Positions 10,732-19,204 of a stretch of 58,578 nt of DNA are shown here, in pieces. The notes under the pieces are model-generated. The model was not told the DNA's origin. It did not search any database and was given only the letters and a program-made list of their open reading frames with translations. The stretch lies in NCBI GenBank assembly GCA_963797475.1, contig CAWCPR010000002.1, positions 1 through 58,578 on the forward strand, written 5' to 3'. How positions within the stretch are numbered: the stretch's first letter is position 1; each line of letters opens with the position of its first letter. The DNA comes from CAWCPR01 sp963797475. GTDB taxonomy: Bacteria > Chloroflexota > Anaerolineae > Anaerolineales > UBA4823. Position numbers and translations under genes: made by a program.

Positions 10732-11184
10732 CTAAAACGGGATTGACTTGCCTGGATCCAGTTGGCCGTCAAGATTGCCGTTCTCATCCTGGCTGCCAAC
10801 CTGACCGTCGTCGGCGTCGCTCAAGCCATCTGTGACTGGCTTAGGATCGAGAAACTTGACAGTGCTCGCACGCACGACAAATGACGCACCAGGCGTGCCG
10901 TCGCGTCGGGTGTAGATTTTCGGACTGCCGGTTTTGGGATCCGGCACCAGCCGTCCGACTACCATCGCCTGGCTTCCCTTATGCAGGTATCTGGCAACCG
11001 TTTCTCCATAAGTCCCCCAAACCTCAATCTGGAAACAGACGGTCTCCCGAACCTCGATACCGTCCGACCGGAGGTACTTGCGGGAAGTCGCCAGGGAGAA
11101 ATTCGCGACTGCAACGCCATTTGGGGCATAAGTGAGCATAGGGTCTCGCCCCAGAAAACCAAGGATTGTTACTGTTTGGTACAT
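10732..11184 (-). CDS. ssb: Single-stranded DNA-binding protein
   Basis: SSB of 150 aa. The start at 11184 (MYQTVTILGFLGRDP) was chosen because AAAGGA lies eight bases upstream and matches the usual N-terminus of the OB fold; an open frame continues further upstream but lacks SSB sequence. Typical motifs are present: NFSLATSRKY, a TVCFQIEVWG strand, GSQAMVVGRL. The tail is rich in Asp/Gly/Gln and ends in SIPF, like the DDIPF tip that recruits repair and replication proteins, although less acidic just before it. Likely an accessory SSB carried with the mobile and defence genes rather than the only cellular copy. Confidence 0.85.
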   Translation of the reverse strand: MYQTVTILGFLGRDPMLTYAPNGVAVANFSLATSRKYLRSDGIEVRETVCFQIEVWGTYGETVARYLHKGSQAMVVGRLVPDPKTGSPKIYTRRDGTPGASFVVRASTVKFLDPKPVTDGLSDADDGQVGSQDENGNLDGQLDPGKSIPF

Positions 11185-11416
11185 GATATCCATCCTTTCG
11201 GATTGGTAGGTTTGAGAGAGCGCAACTGCTCTATACAGATATAGCCACCAGGCCGGCCATTCTGTCGCCTTCATAGATGCATTCAAAGAGCGGCGCGGAA
11301 TTTTAGAAAGACATTTGCCATAATCGTCAAATTCATATAAAATAAAAATCGCTGATTACCGCGCTGGCTTTTCCAATGTGACCCGGTTGCCCCCCAGGGG
11401 GAAGATCTATACAGGC

Positions 11417-12304
11417 ATGTCAAATGAGATCAAACTACCGGCAACGCTGATCGCCACCCTGGGGTCTGAACCCCAGGTAGTGACAGCGGCGCTTGACCTG
11501 TTGCTCCAGAGAGGCGAGCCGATCACTCGTACTGTTGTGATCCACACCTTCGGTCCAGGAACAATTATCTCTGCTGCCGTCGAACGTCTCCAAGGAGTTT
11601 TCAATAAAACATACAAGGAAACGGGTGTTTGCCTAGAACTGGAAGCGATCCTCGACGAACGCGGTTTTCCCTTTTCGGACGTCGAAACGCACGCTGCAGC
11701 CCAGGCGGCCTTTCGCACCATCTACAAACAAGTACATAAAGCCAAACTTCGAGGCGACAGGGTACACCTTTCCATTGCTGGAGGCCGAAAGACGATGGCC
11801 GTTTTCGGCATGTCAACCGCACAATTACTCTTCGATGAGAATGATCACCTGTAGCATCTGATCTCGGCCGGCGAATTCCTGGAGGAGAAGCGTCTCCACC
11901 CATCCTCCGGAGATCAGGTTCGTTTGGTTGAAATCCCATTTATACCCTGGAGCCAGGTGTCGCCCATAATGACCAACTTGCAAGAGATGAACGACCCCTA
12001 TGAAGCGGCGGACCAGGTGCGCAAATTGCAAATTGCCGAGAAATTAACGATGGCGCGCGCCTTCATCCTGGGTTCTTTGACGGCTTCCGAGCGACGGGTC
12101 GTGGAATTACTGGTCGTGGATGGTTTGAGCGACGCCGAGATCGCCGAACGACTGGTGCTATCCCCGCGCACAGTTGAACAGCATCTGCGCTCGGCGTATG
12201 TCAAAGCGGCTGCCCACTGGGAATTGGAAGGGGTCAATCGCACCAGCCTGGTCACTCTTTTGAGCCTGTACTACAATCTCAAAATTACGGGAAAACCCGC
12301 ATGA
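11417..12304 (+). pseudogene. CARF-like (NE0113-type) domain fused to LuxR HTH, split by in-frame amber
   Basis: The first part (from ATG 11417) matches the CRISPR-associated NE0113/ring-nuclease type: an early LIATLGSEPQVVTAALD segment and the hallmark SIAGGRKTM at residues 119-126. A TAG at 11852-11854 stops translation, but the same frame stays open to 12304 and continues the fold (ISAGEFLEEKRL), then a linker and a GerE/LuxR helix-turn-helix (LTASERRVVELL, AEIAERLVLSPRTVEQHL). Read through, the product would be about 295 aa: a cyclic-oligoadenylate-type sensor coupled to DNA binding. No cas genes or CRISPR array lie nearby. The amber could be a TGG-to-TAG mutation, a sequencing error or suppressed; the two halves could also be made separately. 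Confidence 0.65.
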
Positions 12305-12634
12305 CAGATTATCAATTGAAAACTAAAATGGCATAACTGCAAAGAGGCCCGATTTAAGACCTGCCACCCGGCGGGATTGTGTAAGTTTCCGGAGGTGAGG
12401 GTAGGACTCGGTAAAGCATATTCCGCTGATATTCCGTTCAGGTTCCGTTTTAGCGGAATACGTATTCCGTTTTGAGCAAGCAAACGGAATATAAGCGGAA
12501 TACCGGACCGTGAAAACGGAATACGGTAAAATGGCACATTAAAACAAAAAAACCGGATCCAGGCGATCCGGGAACTGGCCAGGAACCGCACCCCAGCCGA
12601 GATAAAAAGAGATTAGAATGGGTTTGCACGCTTT
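12305..12634. other. Intergenic region with phased CGGAAT boxes
   Basis: No gene is supported here. The centre (12420-12522) carries seven CGGAAT/ATTCCG hexamers, listed separately. The region ends at the remnant transposase gene. Confidence 0.5.
12420..12522. promoter_or_regulatory. Seven helically phased CGGAAT/ATTCCG boxes
   Basis: Hexamers start at 12420, 12431, 12454, 12464, 12485, 12496 and 12517, so the steps are 11, 23, 10, 21, 11 and 21 bp, close to one or two turns of B-DNA. The pair at 12454-12469 forms a perfect 16-bp palindrome (CGGAATACGTATTCCG). Such phasing puts every box on one face of the helix, as in operator or iteron arrays. The nearest candidate binder is the LuxR-type HTH encoded just upstream; that link is inference. 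Confidence 0.5.
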
Positions 12635-13165
12635 TCAGGAGGCGTGATCCTGATTGCGCTGTGCTCGGCGCTGGCGAACCCGCTGGAGGGCGTGCAAGTT
12701 TATCAAAACATAGGTCAGGGTGTTGTGGTTGGCAATGGAGGCGGCGTTGCGCAGCTTTGGCCGCTCGATGCCCAGGTCAACAGCCTGGCTGTTGATGCGC
12801 TCTGTGGCAGTACGCTGCTTGAGAACATCTTTGAACTGCTGGCTGGAGCGATCGATTTGATAGCGCAGGCGTGCTCCGATGCTGGCCGCGATGGTGGTGA
12901 TGCAGCCCTTTTTGAGCCAGTGCTCATCGTTGACCGGACAGGCATCCGCAGTTTGCTCTGGATAGCGCAGTGGGCAGACATAGCGGGCGCGCTCATGTGG
13001 AATGAGCGTGGTTTTGCACCAGAACCTGCCGCGTAAATGCATGGGCAGTCCAGCAGCGCATTTGGGGCTGCCATCTTTGGCGAATTGGCGCTGGGCAGAT
13101 CCCCCGCGCTCGACAAATGGCACAGCAGCAAAGCCTTTTTGTGGATCAAAGTATTCATAGACGTA
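12635..13165 (-). pseudogene. Transposase remnant (IS4/IS5-type DDE, C-terminal part)
   Basis: The minus strand encodes the C-terminal third of a DDE transposase: YVYEYFDPQKGF, a basic middle with KTTLIPHERARYVCPL, then KQRTATERINSQ, where the final catalytic Glu is expected, and GIERPKLRNAA near the end. The N-terminal part is missing; homology stops near 13165, where beta-helix sequence begins on the plus strand. So the element is truncated and abuts, and probably truncated, the beta-helix gene. Its exact IS family cannot be fixed from this fragment. Confidence 0.65.
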
Positions 13166-13620
13166 GAGTATGCTGGTAGTAACAACGAAGGCGCTATACG
13201 CCTGAATGAATCTTCACCCAGTTTCATTAACAATGAAATTCTAAATAATCAAGGTTATGCCATTAGTGCTGATTCAGGTTCATTCCCGACGGTTCTAAAT
13301 AATAACGTGCATGACAATTCTGGAAATGGGCTGGAAATACGAGGAGGTACTTTATCCGCGAGTGGGGATTGGAAAAACACATCGATTGTTTATTCTGTTA
13401 CTGGGCCGCTTACAATTGATGGAAGTGCAACGCTTACAATTCATCCCCGAGTGATTGTTAAATTTGGGGATAACGTATACTTCGATGTATACGGATCCTT
13501 GAGAGTTAAGGGAGATTCGGAAAATCAAATAACTCTTACATCAATAAAAGACCCTCTGTGACTATAATGGTGAGACAACTCCGGCCAATAATTTAGGGTG
13601 CAGGGCGGAGGAGGAAAATC

Positions 13621-14034
13621 ATGTCTCAGAACGCGAATGGTAAGGTACGAGAAGGTATGCTGGAAACAGAAGTAGTAGAAAAGGCGAAACGCCGGCAATA
13701 TTCTGCTGAATACAAGTTGCGCATCCTGGGCGAAGTCGATGCCTGCCAGGGCAAAGGGCAAGTTGGGGCTCTGCTGCGGCGGGAAGGGCTGTATTCATCC
13801 TTGGTCAGCAAGTGGCGCCAGCAGCGCGAACAAGGCAGCCTGGAAGGATTAGGATGGCACAAACGTGGGCCGAAAGGAGATCCCCAGGCGGCTGAAATGG
13901 CTCGGCTGAAGCGCGAGAATGAGCGTTTGCGTGAACGGCTTAGGAAAGCCGAGTTGATCATTGAAGCCCAAAAAAAAGTTGCCCAGATGCTTGGAGCGCC
14001 GATCGCAGAGCACGATCTGGACGAAGCGAGTTGA
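13621..14034 (+). CDS. IS3-family transposase OrfA
   Basis: 137-aa helix-turn-helix protein that binds the element ends. Residues around 20-70 (RRQYSAEYKLRILGEVDAC, then VSKWRQQ) form the HTH_Tnp_1 domain, followed by a leucine-zipper-like coiled coil (RLKRENERLRERLRKAE). An eight-base A run at 13970-13977 before the stop is a plausible slippery site for the -1 frameshift that makes the OrfAB fusion in IS3 elements; a shift there leads into the orfB frame, which stays open. Confidence 0.85.
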   Translation: MSQNANGKVREGMLETEVVEKAKRRQYSAEYKLRILGEVDACQGKGQVGALLRREGLYSSLVSKWRQQREQGSLEGLGWHKRGPKGDPQAAEMARLKRENERLRERLRKAELIIEAQKKVAQMLGAPIAEHDLDEAS

Positions 14035-15057
14035 TCCATTCTGCTGAGCAGTTGGGCCAAGCCGTCGGGATTTCGACCGCCTGTCAGGCGTTGGAGGTGC
14101 CCAGAGCCAGTCTTTATCGAGCCCGCCGGGATCTCGCAGCAGAGAGGCTGCCTTCAAGACCGGCCACACCGCTGCGAGCATTGAGCCAGGTGGAGAAGGC
14201 AGAAGTACGTCAGATCCTTAACAACGAACGTTTTCAGGATAGCGCCCCGCGGGAGGTTTATGCGACGCTGCTGGACGAAGGCCAATATCTGTGCTCCTGG
14301 CGGACGATGTACCGTATTCTGGATGAAAATGACGAAGTGTGCGAGCGACGTAATCAATTGCGCCACCCAAACTACGTCAAGCCGGAGCTGCTGGCGACCC
14401 AGCCCAAAGAGTTGTGGAGTTGGGATATCACCAAGCTGCTGGGACCTGCCAAATGGACCTACTTCTATCTGTACGTCATCCTGGATGTTTTCAGCCGTTT
14501 CGTGGTCGGCTGGACGATCGCTGAGCGCGAAATCAGCTAATCTGGCCCAGGCATTGATCGCTGAAACCTGTGCCCGGCAAGGCATTCAGCCGGATCAACT
14601 CACCATTCACGCTGACCGGGGCAGCTCGATGACTTCCAAACCGGTGGCGTTTCTAATGGCAGACCTGGGGGTGACCAAAACCCACTCCCGACCGCACGTT
14701 TCCAACGATAACCCCTACTCCGAAGCCCAGTTCAAGACTTTGAAGTACCAGCCAGATTACCCCGAACGGTTTGGATGTCGGCAGGATGCTCGTCTTTGGG
14801 CCAAAGATTTCTTTGACTGGTACAACTACGAACATCACCATACAGCTTTGGCTCTGCTGACGCCAGCGGATGTCCATTATGATCGGGCTCAGGCTGTGAT
14901 CCAGCGGCGCCAGCTCGTGCTGCAAGCAGCCTACCTGAAGAACCCGGAACGATTTGTTAAAGGGCTACCCATACCACCCCGATTGCCTGATGCGGTGTGG
15001 ATCAATCCGCCGCCGGCGCTGAAGCAGGAAGAACCATCGCCGTCGTCGCCGTCGTAG
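14031..15057 (+). pseudogene. IS3-family transposase OrfB, DDE (one frameshift)
   Basis: Catalytic rve integrase subunit. The first Asp is in SWDITKLLG, the second in HADRGSSM and the Glu in NPYSEAQFKTLKY, the DDE order of IS3. The reading frame breaks near 14535 in an AAA run: the part before ends in a TAA, while the next frame continues with SANLAQALIAE through the second Asp and the Glu to 15057. Removing one A would restore a full protein of about 340 aa. The copy is inactive if the shift is real. It overlaps orfA by 4 bases. Confidence 0.8.
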
Positions 15058-15061
15058 TAGT

Positions 15062-15108
15062 GGCTGTGGAAAAGTGGGCAGTGTTCTTCTGTCCACTTTT
15101 CCACAGCC
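15062..15108 (+). terminator. Stem-loop after IS3 orfB
   Basis: Arms of 19 bp (15062-15080 and 15090-15108) pair with one mismatch around a 9-base loop, directly after the orfB stop and inside the IS. This is likely the transposase terminator or a shield against readthrough. The T-tract after the stem is only TT. Confidence 0.5.
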
Positions 15109-16047
15109 TTCCGCCCCGAGAGGAAGTCTTCCGAAAAGAAAAGTTACAGCATTTGCTCACTAAATTCTGAAATAAGTTGTCTCAAATCATTGACACATTC
15201 CGAGACGACGACTCTGGGAGGGGACACGAATGGCGATGGCAACTCAAGCGCCCCTAATCCTGGCGATTGGACCACTATACGTTTCCGAAATGAAAGCAAT
15301 GATGCCAATTCTCTTATTCAGCATGCATTGATAAAATTTGCTGGTGAACATCAAGGGAATCGTTTTGGTGCCATTCAATTGGAAGGTGCTTCCCCAACAA
15401 TTACTGATAATAAGATCAGCCAGAATTCTTGGTTTGCAATTAGTGCAGATGTTGATTCCTTTCCTGTTGTTACCAATAATCAAATCATTGAAAATTACGG
15501 AAATGGGCTAGAGATACGTGGTGGAGATATGGTAAAAAGTGGTGCTTGGCAAAATACTGATATCGTATATGCCTTGACAGGTCCGGTAAAGATCCAGAAT
15601 TCAGCGACGCTAAGTATTGAGCCAGGTATCATCGTAAAATTCGTTGAAAATACCTATATCGATATAGATGGTTCATTCAGAGCGATTGGGAACAGTGAAC
15701 AACGAGTTATATTTACATCCATAAAGGATGATTCTTTTGGGGGAGACACGAATGGTGACACAAGTTCAAGCGCCCCCTCGCCTGGTGATTGGACAATGAT
15801 ACGGGTTTACGATGATAGTAATGACAATAATTGCATCATTGAGTATAGTACGATCAAGTACGCGGGCCGTTTCCAAGGTGATAAGTATGGGGCAATACAT
15901 ATCTTACGCGCCTCTCCGACAATAAGCCATAGCATAATTATTGACAATTATTTTTATGGGATTTGGTATGACAAAAATTCGTCTCCAAACCTTACCGATA
16001 ACGATTACACAAATAACGTGGCAGGTCCAACTTTTCAAAACCCATAG

Positions 16048-16288
16048 CATAGAATTATTAAATTCAATGCTATATATAGAGGGTTGGACGAGTTAGGAGT
16101 GATTACGCCACTGATTACATTTTGGATGAAAAAAGCGGAACCAGTCAAATCACTGATTACGCTTCATATGCAATTATTCTCTTACTTTAATTAAATCTCG
16201 GCTTACCGTTTGCGCCCGCGGGCGCGTTACCGACGCATTGCGCCTGGGCTCAGGTTGACCAGCAGAAAATATAACCTTATTTCCCGCG
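16048..16288. other. Intergenic region
   Basis: Lies between the beta-helix gene end and a convergent small gene. Apart from two short direct copies of ACTGATTACG-like sequence near 16098-16165, nothing is seen. Confidence 0.4.
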
Positions 16289-16498
16289 TTACCATAGAGC
16301 AGGCGGCTCCACCTGATACTCGATGCGGCTCGGCACCGTCACCCGTTGGGATGCGTCCAGGATCTCCAGCGAAACCAGGTTTCCAGTCGCGTCGTAATCC
16401 AGGATGATCCCTGGCTTGTCCTCGTCGCTCTCCGCAACAGGTCCTTCATTAAAGACGACTGTGAGGGTATCCGTTTCACGATCATATGTCACTTTCAT
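16289..16498 (-). CDS. DUF2283 family small protein
   Basis: 69-aa protein beginning MKVTYDRETDTLTVVF, followed by EGPVAESDEDKPGIILDYD and LEILDAS, the complete DUF2283 pattern. The ATG at 16498 was chosen because it overlaps the stop of an upstream minus-strand frame (ATGA), the coupling expected for these genes. DUF2283 genes usually sit in two-gene units behind a DUF4258-type gene and are suspected toxin-antitoxin partners; the biochemical role is unknown. Confidence 0.8.
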   Translation of the reverse strand: MKVTYDRETDTLTVVFNEGPVAESDEDKPGIILDYDATGNLVSLEILDASQRVTVPSRIEYQVEPPALW

Positions 16499-16626
16499 GG
16501 CTCTTTGCTCCAATACTTGTCAATTTTGCTTGTACGATACACCGTAACTATTTCGGGTGCAGAACGATCGATATCCACGAACAGACCCGAACCAATTAAG
16601 TTTTCGAAGGCTCGCCCAGAGGGTAA
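16495..16626 (-). pseudogene. C-terminal remnant of the gene upstream of DUF2283
   Basis: The minus strand reads PSGRAFENLIGSGLFVDID and then EIVTVYRTSKIDKYWS up to a TGA that overlaps the DUF2283 start. The ending with VTVYRTS resembles DUF4258-type partners. A stop lies directly upstream (16627-16629) and no start codon is in a sensible place, so only a fragment remains. Too short to be in ordinary gene lists. Confidence 0.4.
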
Positions 16627-16856
16627 TTATAACGCCTGGTCTTTAGATGGGTCATTGGCGACTCTACTCACCTGATTTCGGCCGCTTACAATTCCGTAAA
16701 AAAGCCTTGCTTTTTCTTACCTTTTCGCTAAACTGGAGAGGCCGAGCGAGGCTCGGAGCGAGCAGTCGTAACCTTTCTTGGCATTAACCGCCGCTTGTGC
16801 GTCTTGATGTAGTAAGGTGTGAGTTGGCTGTCGATCTTTCTCGTTTGAATCAACAC

Positions 16857-17081
16857 ATGAACAAAAAGGCATTAGGTCAACTAAAGACTGACAAAGCTAT
16901 GCAAGCAACCATTAGCGATGGGCTTCGGAGGGAACATCCTGTGATAAAGATCTTAGAAGAAGGCGTGAAAGCAATCTGGAAGTTCATCAAGATTCTCGCA
17001 GCGATCATCGCCGCCATAGCAATCGGCCTGAATATGCCAGACGTCTTCGATGATGACCGCCATCATCACGACGGCTGGTAG
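16857..17081 (+). CDS. Small single-span membrane protein (74 aa)
   Basis: The start at ATG 16857 gives MNKKALGQLKTDKAMQ, a charged N-terminal half, one hydrophobic helix (FIKILAAIIAAIAIGL) and a short acidic/histidine-rich tail (DDDRHHHDGW). An open frame extends 60 bases upstream but without similarity to anything. No family is recognised; it may be a small toxin-like or regulatory membrane peptide. It is isolated and lacks a strong ribosome binding site. Confidence 0.35.
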   Translation: MNKKALGQLKTDKAMQATISDGLRREHPVIKILEEGVKAIWKFIKILAAIIAAIAIGLNMPDVFDDDRHHHDGW

Positions 17082-17268
17082 CAAACGCGACAGCGTAAAC
17101 CACGGGCATTTCCCCCAAACAACCCATTTATATCCCTGATAATCCATGGCTTGATGTAGCCTGGGAGCGCGTTATTTCTTGATGACCTGATCTATCGTTC
17201 ATCTAAAACTGCGACCAGCTATTCTGGCGTGTCTACCTCTCACAAAGACCCACCTTGGAGAGATAGAC

Positions 17269-18102
17269 GTGACCAACCAGCATCCAACACTGCACCAATA
17301 CCGCTCTCAATACGACCACGGACTCCCTGTAAAACTTATCCATGGGGACCGGTTAGACCTGCTCCACCAGATCAAGCAAAGCGGCGACAAAGCCGAACTG
17401 ATCGTGACCAGCCTGCCTTACAACACTGGCCGCTCTCGGGAAACCCGAACCAGCCAGGGTGAATATATCGCCTCCCAGCGGGCGACGGTGCGGGCGTGCC
17501 TGGAGATCCTGTCGCCAACCGGCAACATTTGTTGGCAAGTGGGGCACATGATTTAAGGGTCTGGCCGAACAAAGGAACCCTTTCCACTGGACCTTGCTTC
17601 TGTATCCGGTATTTAAGAAATTTGGGTTGGTGCTGAAAAACCGGTTATCTGGACGTTCGGGCATGGCTTGCAAGACAGATACAGGTTCTCAGGCCGGCAC
17701 GTGACGATCTTATGGTTTACCCGCCCAACCCCTGACTATACGTTTCACCTGGACCCGGTTCGCATCCCTCAGCTCTACCCCGGCAAACGCGCCTTCCGCG
17801 GCCCACGGCGAGGAGAACTGACCTGTAACCCACTCGGTAAAAACCTGGGAGACGTCTGGCCAATCACCAACGTCAAGGCCAATCACGCGGAGAATACCGC
17901 TCACCCATGCCAGTACCCCCTCAGCCTGGTGGAAAGGCTGGTCCTGGCGCTATCCAACCCGGGCGATCTGGTCGTCGACCCCTACGCCGGCAGCGGCACG
18001 ACGGCATTGGCAGCCATTCGGCATAGCCGGCGTGCTGCAGGGGCGGATGTTTGGGAGGAATTCCTGGAAATCGCGGTGCTGGCGTTTAAACCGGGAAACT
18101 GA
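17269..18102 (+). pseudogene. Beta-class site-specific DNA methyltransferase (frameshifted)
   Basis: Amino-methyltransferase of the order catalytic motif first, AdoMet motif last. The catalytic motif is a degenerate TSLPYNTG (usual TSPPY), followed by GHM near 17545; the AdoMet-binding motif is DPYAGSGTTALAA near 17980. In between, the phrases RFSGRH, NPLGKN and DVWPI are typical of N4/N6 beta-class enzymes. The protein is broken between about 17555 and 17640: a conserved stretch (LLYPVFKKFGL) lies in a different frame from both flanks, so at least two indels are present. No restriction endonuclease is adjacent. The Pro-to-Leu change in the catalytic motif suggests decay rather than only sequencing error. 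Confidence 0.7.
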
Positions 18103-18124
18103 ACGTGGAGGCGAAGTTACGGCG

Positions 18125-19204
18125 CTAGGCTGAATGATGTAACGTCCAGGCAACCTCTATATCAGAATCGGACAATCGTTTAGCGACGCGCTCCAGCCGT
18201 GCCCGGGTGATATCCGATATCACCCGGCATCCATCTGACTTAAGACGATCGGAAATCACGGGTTCGGGGGTCTGGATCAAGATGAACCGGCGTTTCCCAT
18301 TATTCTGTGCATTCAGTTCCCATACCGCCTGAGCCGTCGTGCCGGTGCCGGCGAACGGATCCAACACTAAAGCGTTAGGACCGGCAAATACCTGTAGCAG
18401 CCTTTGGATCAATTCAACCGGTTTTTGTCCGAAGAAGCCCGGAACATAATCTGGTGAAATCCTATTGACCACAGGGATATCCCACACGCTGTCGATTTCG
18501 GTGAGAAAAAAATCTTTTTGCCTGGTCTGACGGTTATACCATTCATAGTATCCACGCTCATTATCATGTTCAATTCCCAGGGCAGATAGCCCATCCTCGA
18601 TGGGGAAGTTGAGATGATACGAGAGCCGGCGGACCGTCCTGATAACATTCTGAAATTTCCTTTTTTCGACCTTGATCGAGTTGACGGTAATAAACCGTTG
18701 GTCTTTGGCGTATACGACAATCCATTCGGCTGCCGGCCTTATCCGCCCCTTCCAATGTCGAGACATGGCGGCATAGTGCCAGGTGATCGTCCCCACATAG
18801 TAATTGGCTCCGAAGACATCATCCATCATGTAGCGCAGGTGGTGGATGGCATGGTCATTTGCGCTGATCATCGCCACGCCATCATCCGATAATAGCGATT
18901 TGAGGATTTGCAGCCGCGGCCGCAGCCAGGCAATCCATTCCGTTGGATTTGGGAATGTATCGACATAGGGGGTATCGGCATGGCCGCGCGGATAAGGCGG
19001 GTCCAGATAGGCGGCATTGATAAGACCGCTAAACTCACCCCTCAGTTGACGCATGATCTCCAGGTTATCGCCAATATACAGGTGATTTTCCGCATTCTCG
19101 ATCGTTCCGTGCGGGCGGCGGATGATGGAGGATTTGACAGGGGTTGCTGCATTAATTACCACGATGCACTCCGGACGGTTGATAATGTCCACCATTTTCG
19201 ACAT
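18125..19204 (-). CDS. DNA adenine methyltransferase, Mod-like (DPPY)
   Basis: 359 aa. Catalytic DPPY at residues 68-71 (YLDPPYPRG) comes before the AdoMet motif at 282 on (LDPFAGTGTTAQAV), the beta-class order seen in type III Mod and many orphan N6-adenine methyltransferases. The central part (about 130-250) would be the target recognition domain. The proposed start overlaps the upstream peptidase gene by 49 bases; later starts are possible. No Res subunit is present, so it is an orphan or modifies DNA for a partner elsewhere. Pairing with the HEAGH gene upstream is notable. Confidence 0.85.
   Translation of the reverse strand: MSKMVDIINRPECIVVINAATPVKSSIIRRPHGTIENAENHLYIGDNLEIMRQLRGEFSGLINAAYLDPPYPRGHADTPYVDTFPNPTEWIAWLRPRLQILKSLLSDDGVAMISANDHAIHHLRYMMDDVFGANYYVGTITWHYAAMSRHWKGRIRPAAEWIVVYAKDQRFITVNSIKVEKRKFQNVIRTVRRLSYHLNFPIEDGLSALGIEHDNERGYYEWYNRQTRQKDFFLTEIDSVWDIPVVNRISPDYVPGFFGQKPVELIQRLLQVFAGPNALVLDPFAGTGTTAQAVWELNAQNNGKRRFILIQTPEPVISDRLKSDGCRVISDITRARLERVAKRLSDSDIEVAWTLHHSA

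Larger units (their letters stand above)
13557..15197 (+). mobile_element. IS3-family insertion sequence
   Basis: About 1.64 kb, bounded by imperfect terminal inverted repeats: left 13557-13580 starts TGTGACTATAATGG and right 15175-15197 ends ATTGACACA; both share TGAGACAACT when the right end is reversed. It carries orfA and orfB and a strong internal stem-loop at 15062-15108. It sits inside a beta-helix gene. No matching 3-5-bp target duplication is seen at these ends (CTC versus TTC), so either the ends are off by a few bases or the element has been rearranged. Confidence 0.75.
13148..16047 (+). pseudogene. Right-handed beta-helix repeat protein, truncated and split by an IS3 element
   Basis: Two pieces, 13148-13556 and 15198-16047, encode the same repeating pattern: a YAG strand followed by GAI.L..ASPT, then N.I..N.GNGLEIRGG, GPL.I..SATL.I.PG..VKF and FTSIKDD..GGDTNGD. 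This is typical of parallel beta-helix surface proteins (NosD-like or pectate-lyase-like folds). The N-terminus with any signal peptide is missing, replaced by the transposase remnant at 12635-13165. The IS3 element interrupts the frame at the TSIKD turn. The product would have been extracellular. The DNA is visibly more AT-rich than its neighbours. Confidence 0.75.

Noticed and set aside
13037..13147. N-terminal extension of the beta-helix frame into the transposase remnant
   Set aside because: This part of the open frame is antisense to recognisable transposase sequence; beta-helix similarity starts only near 13148.
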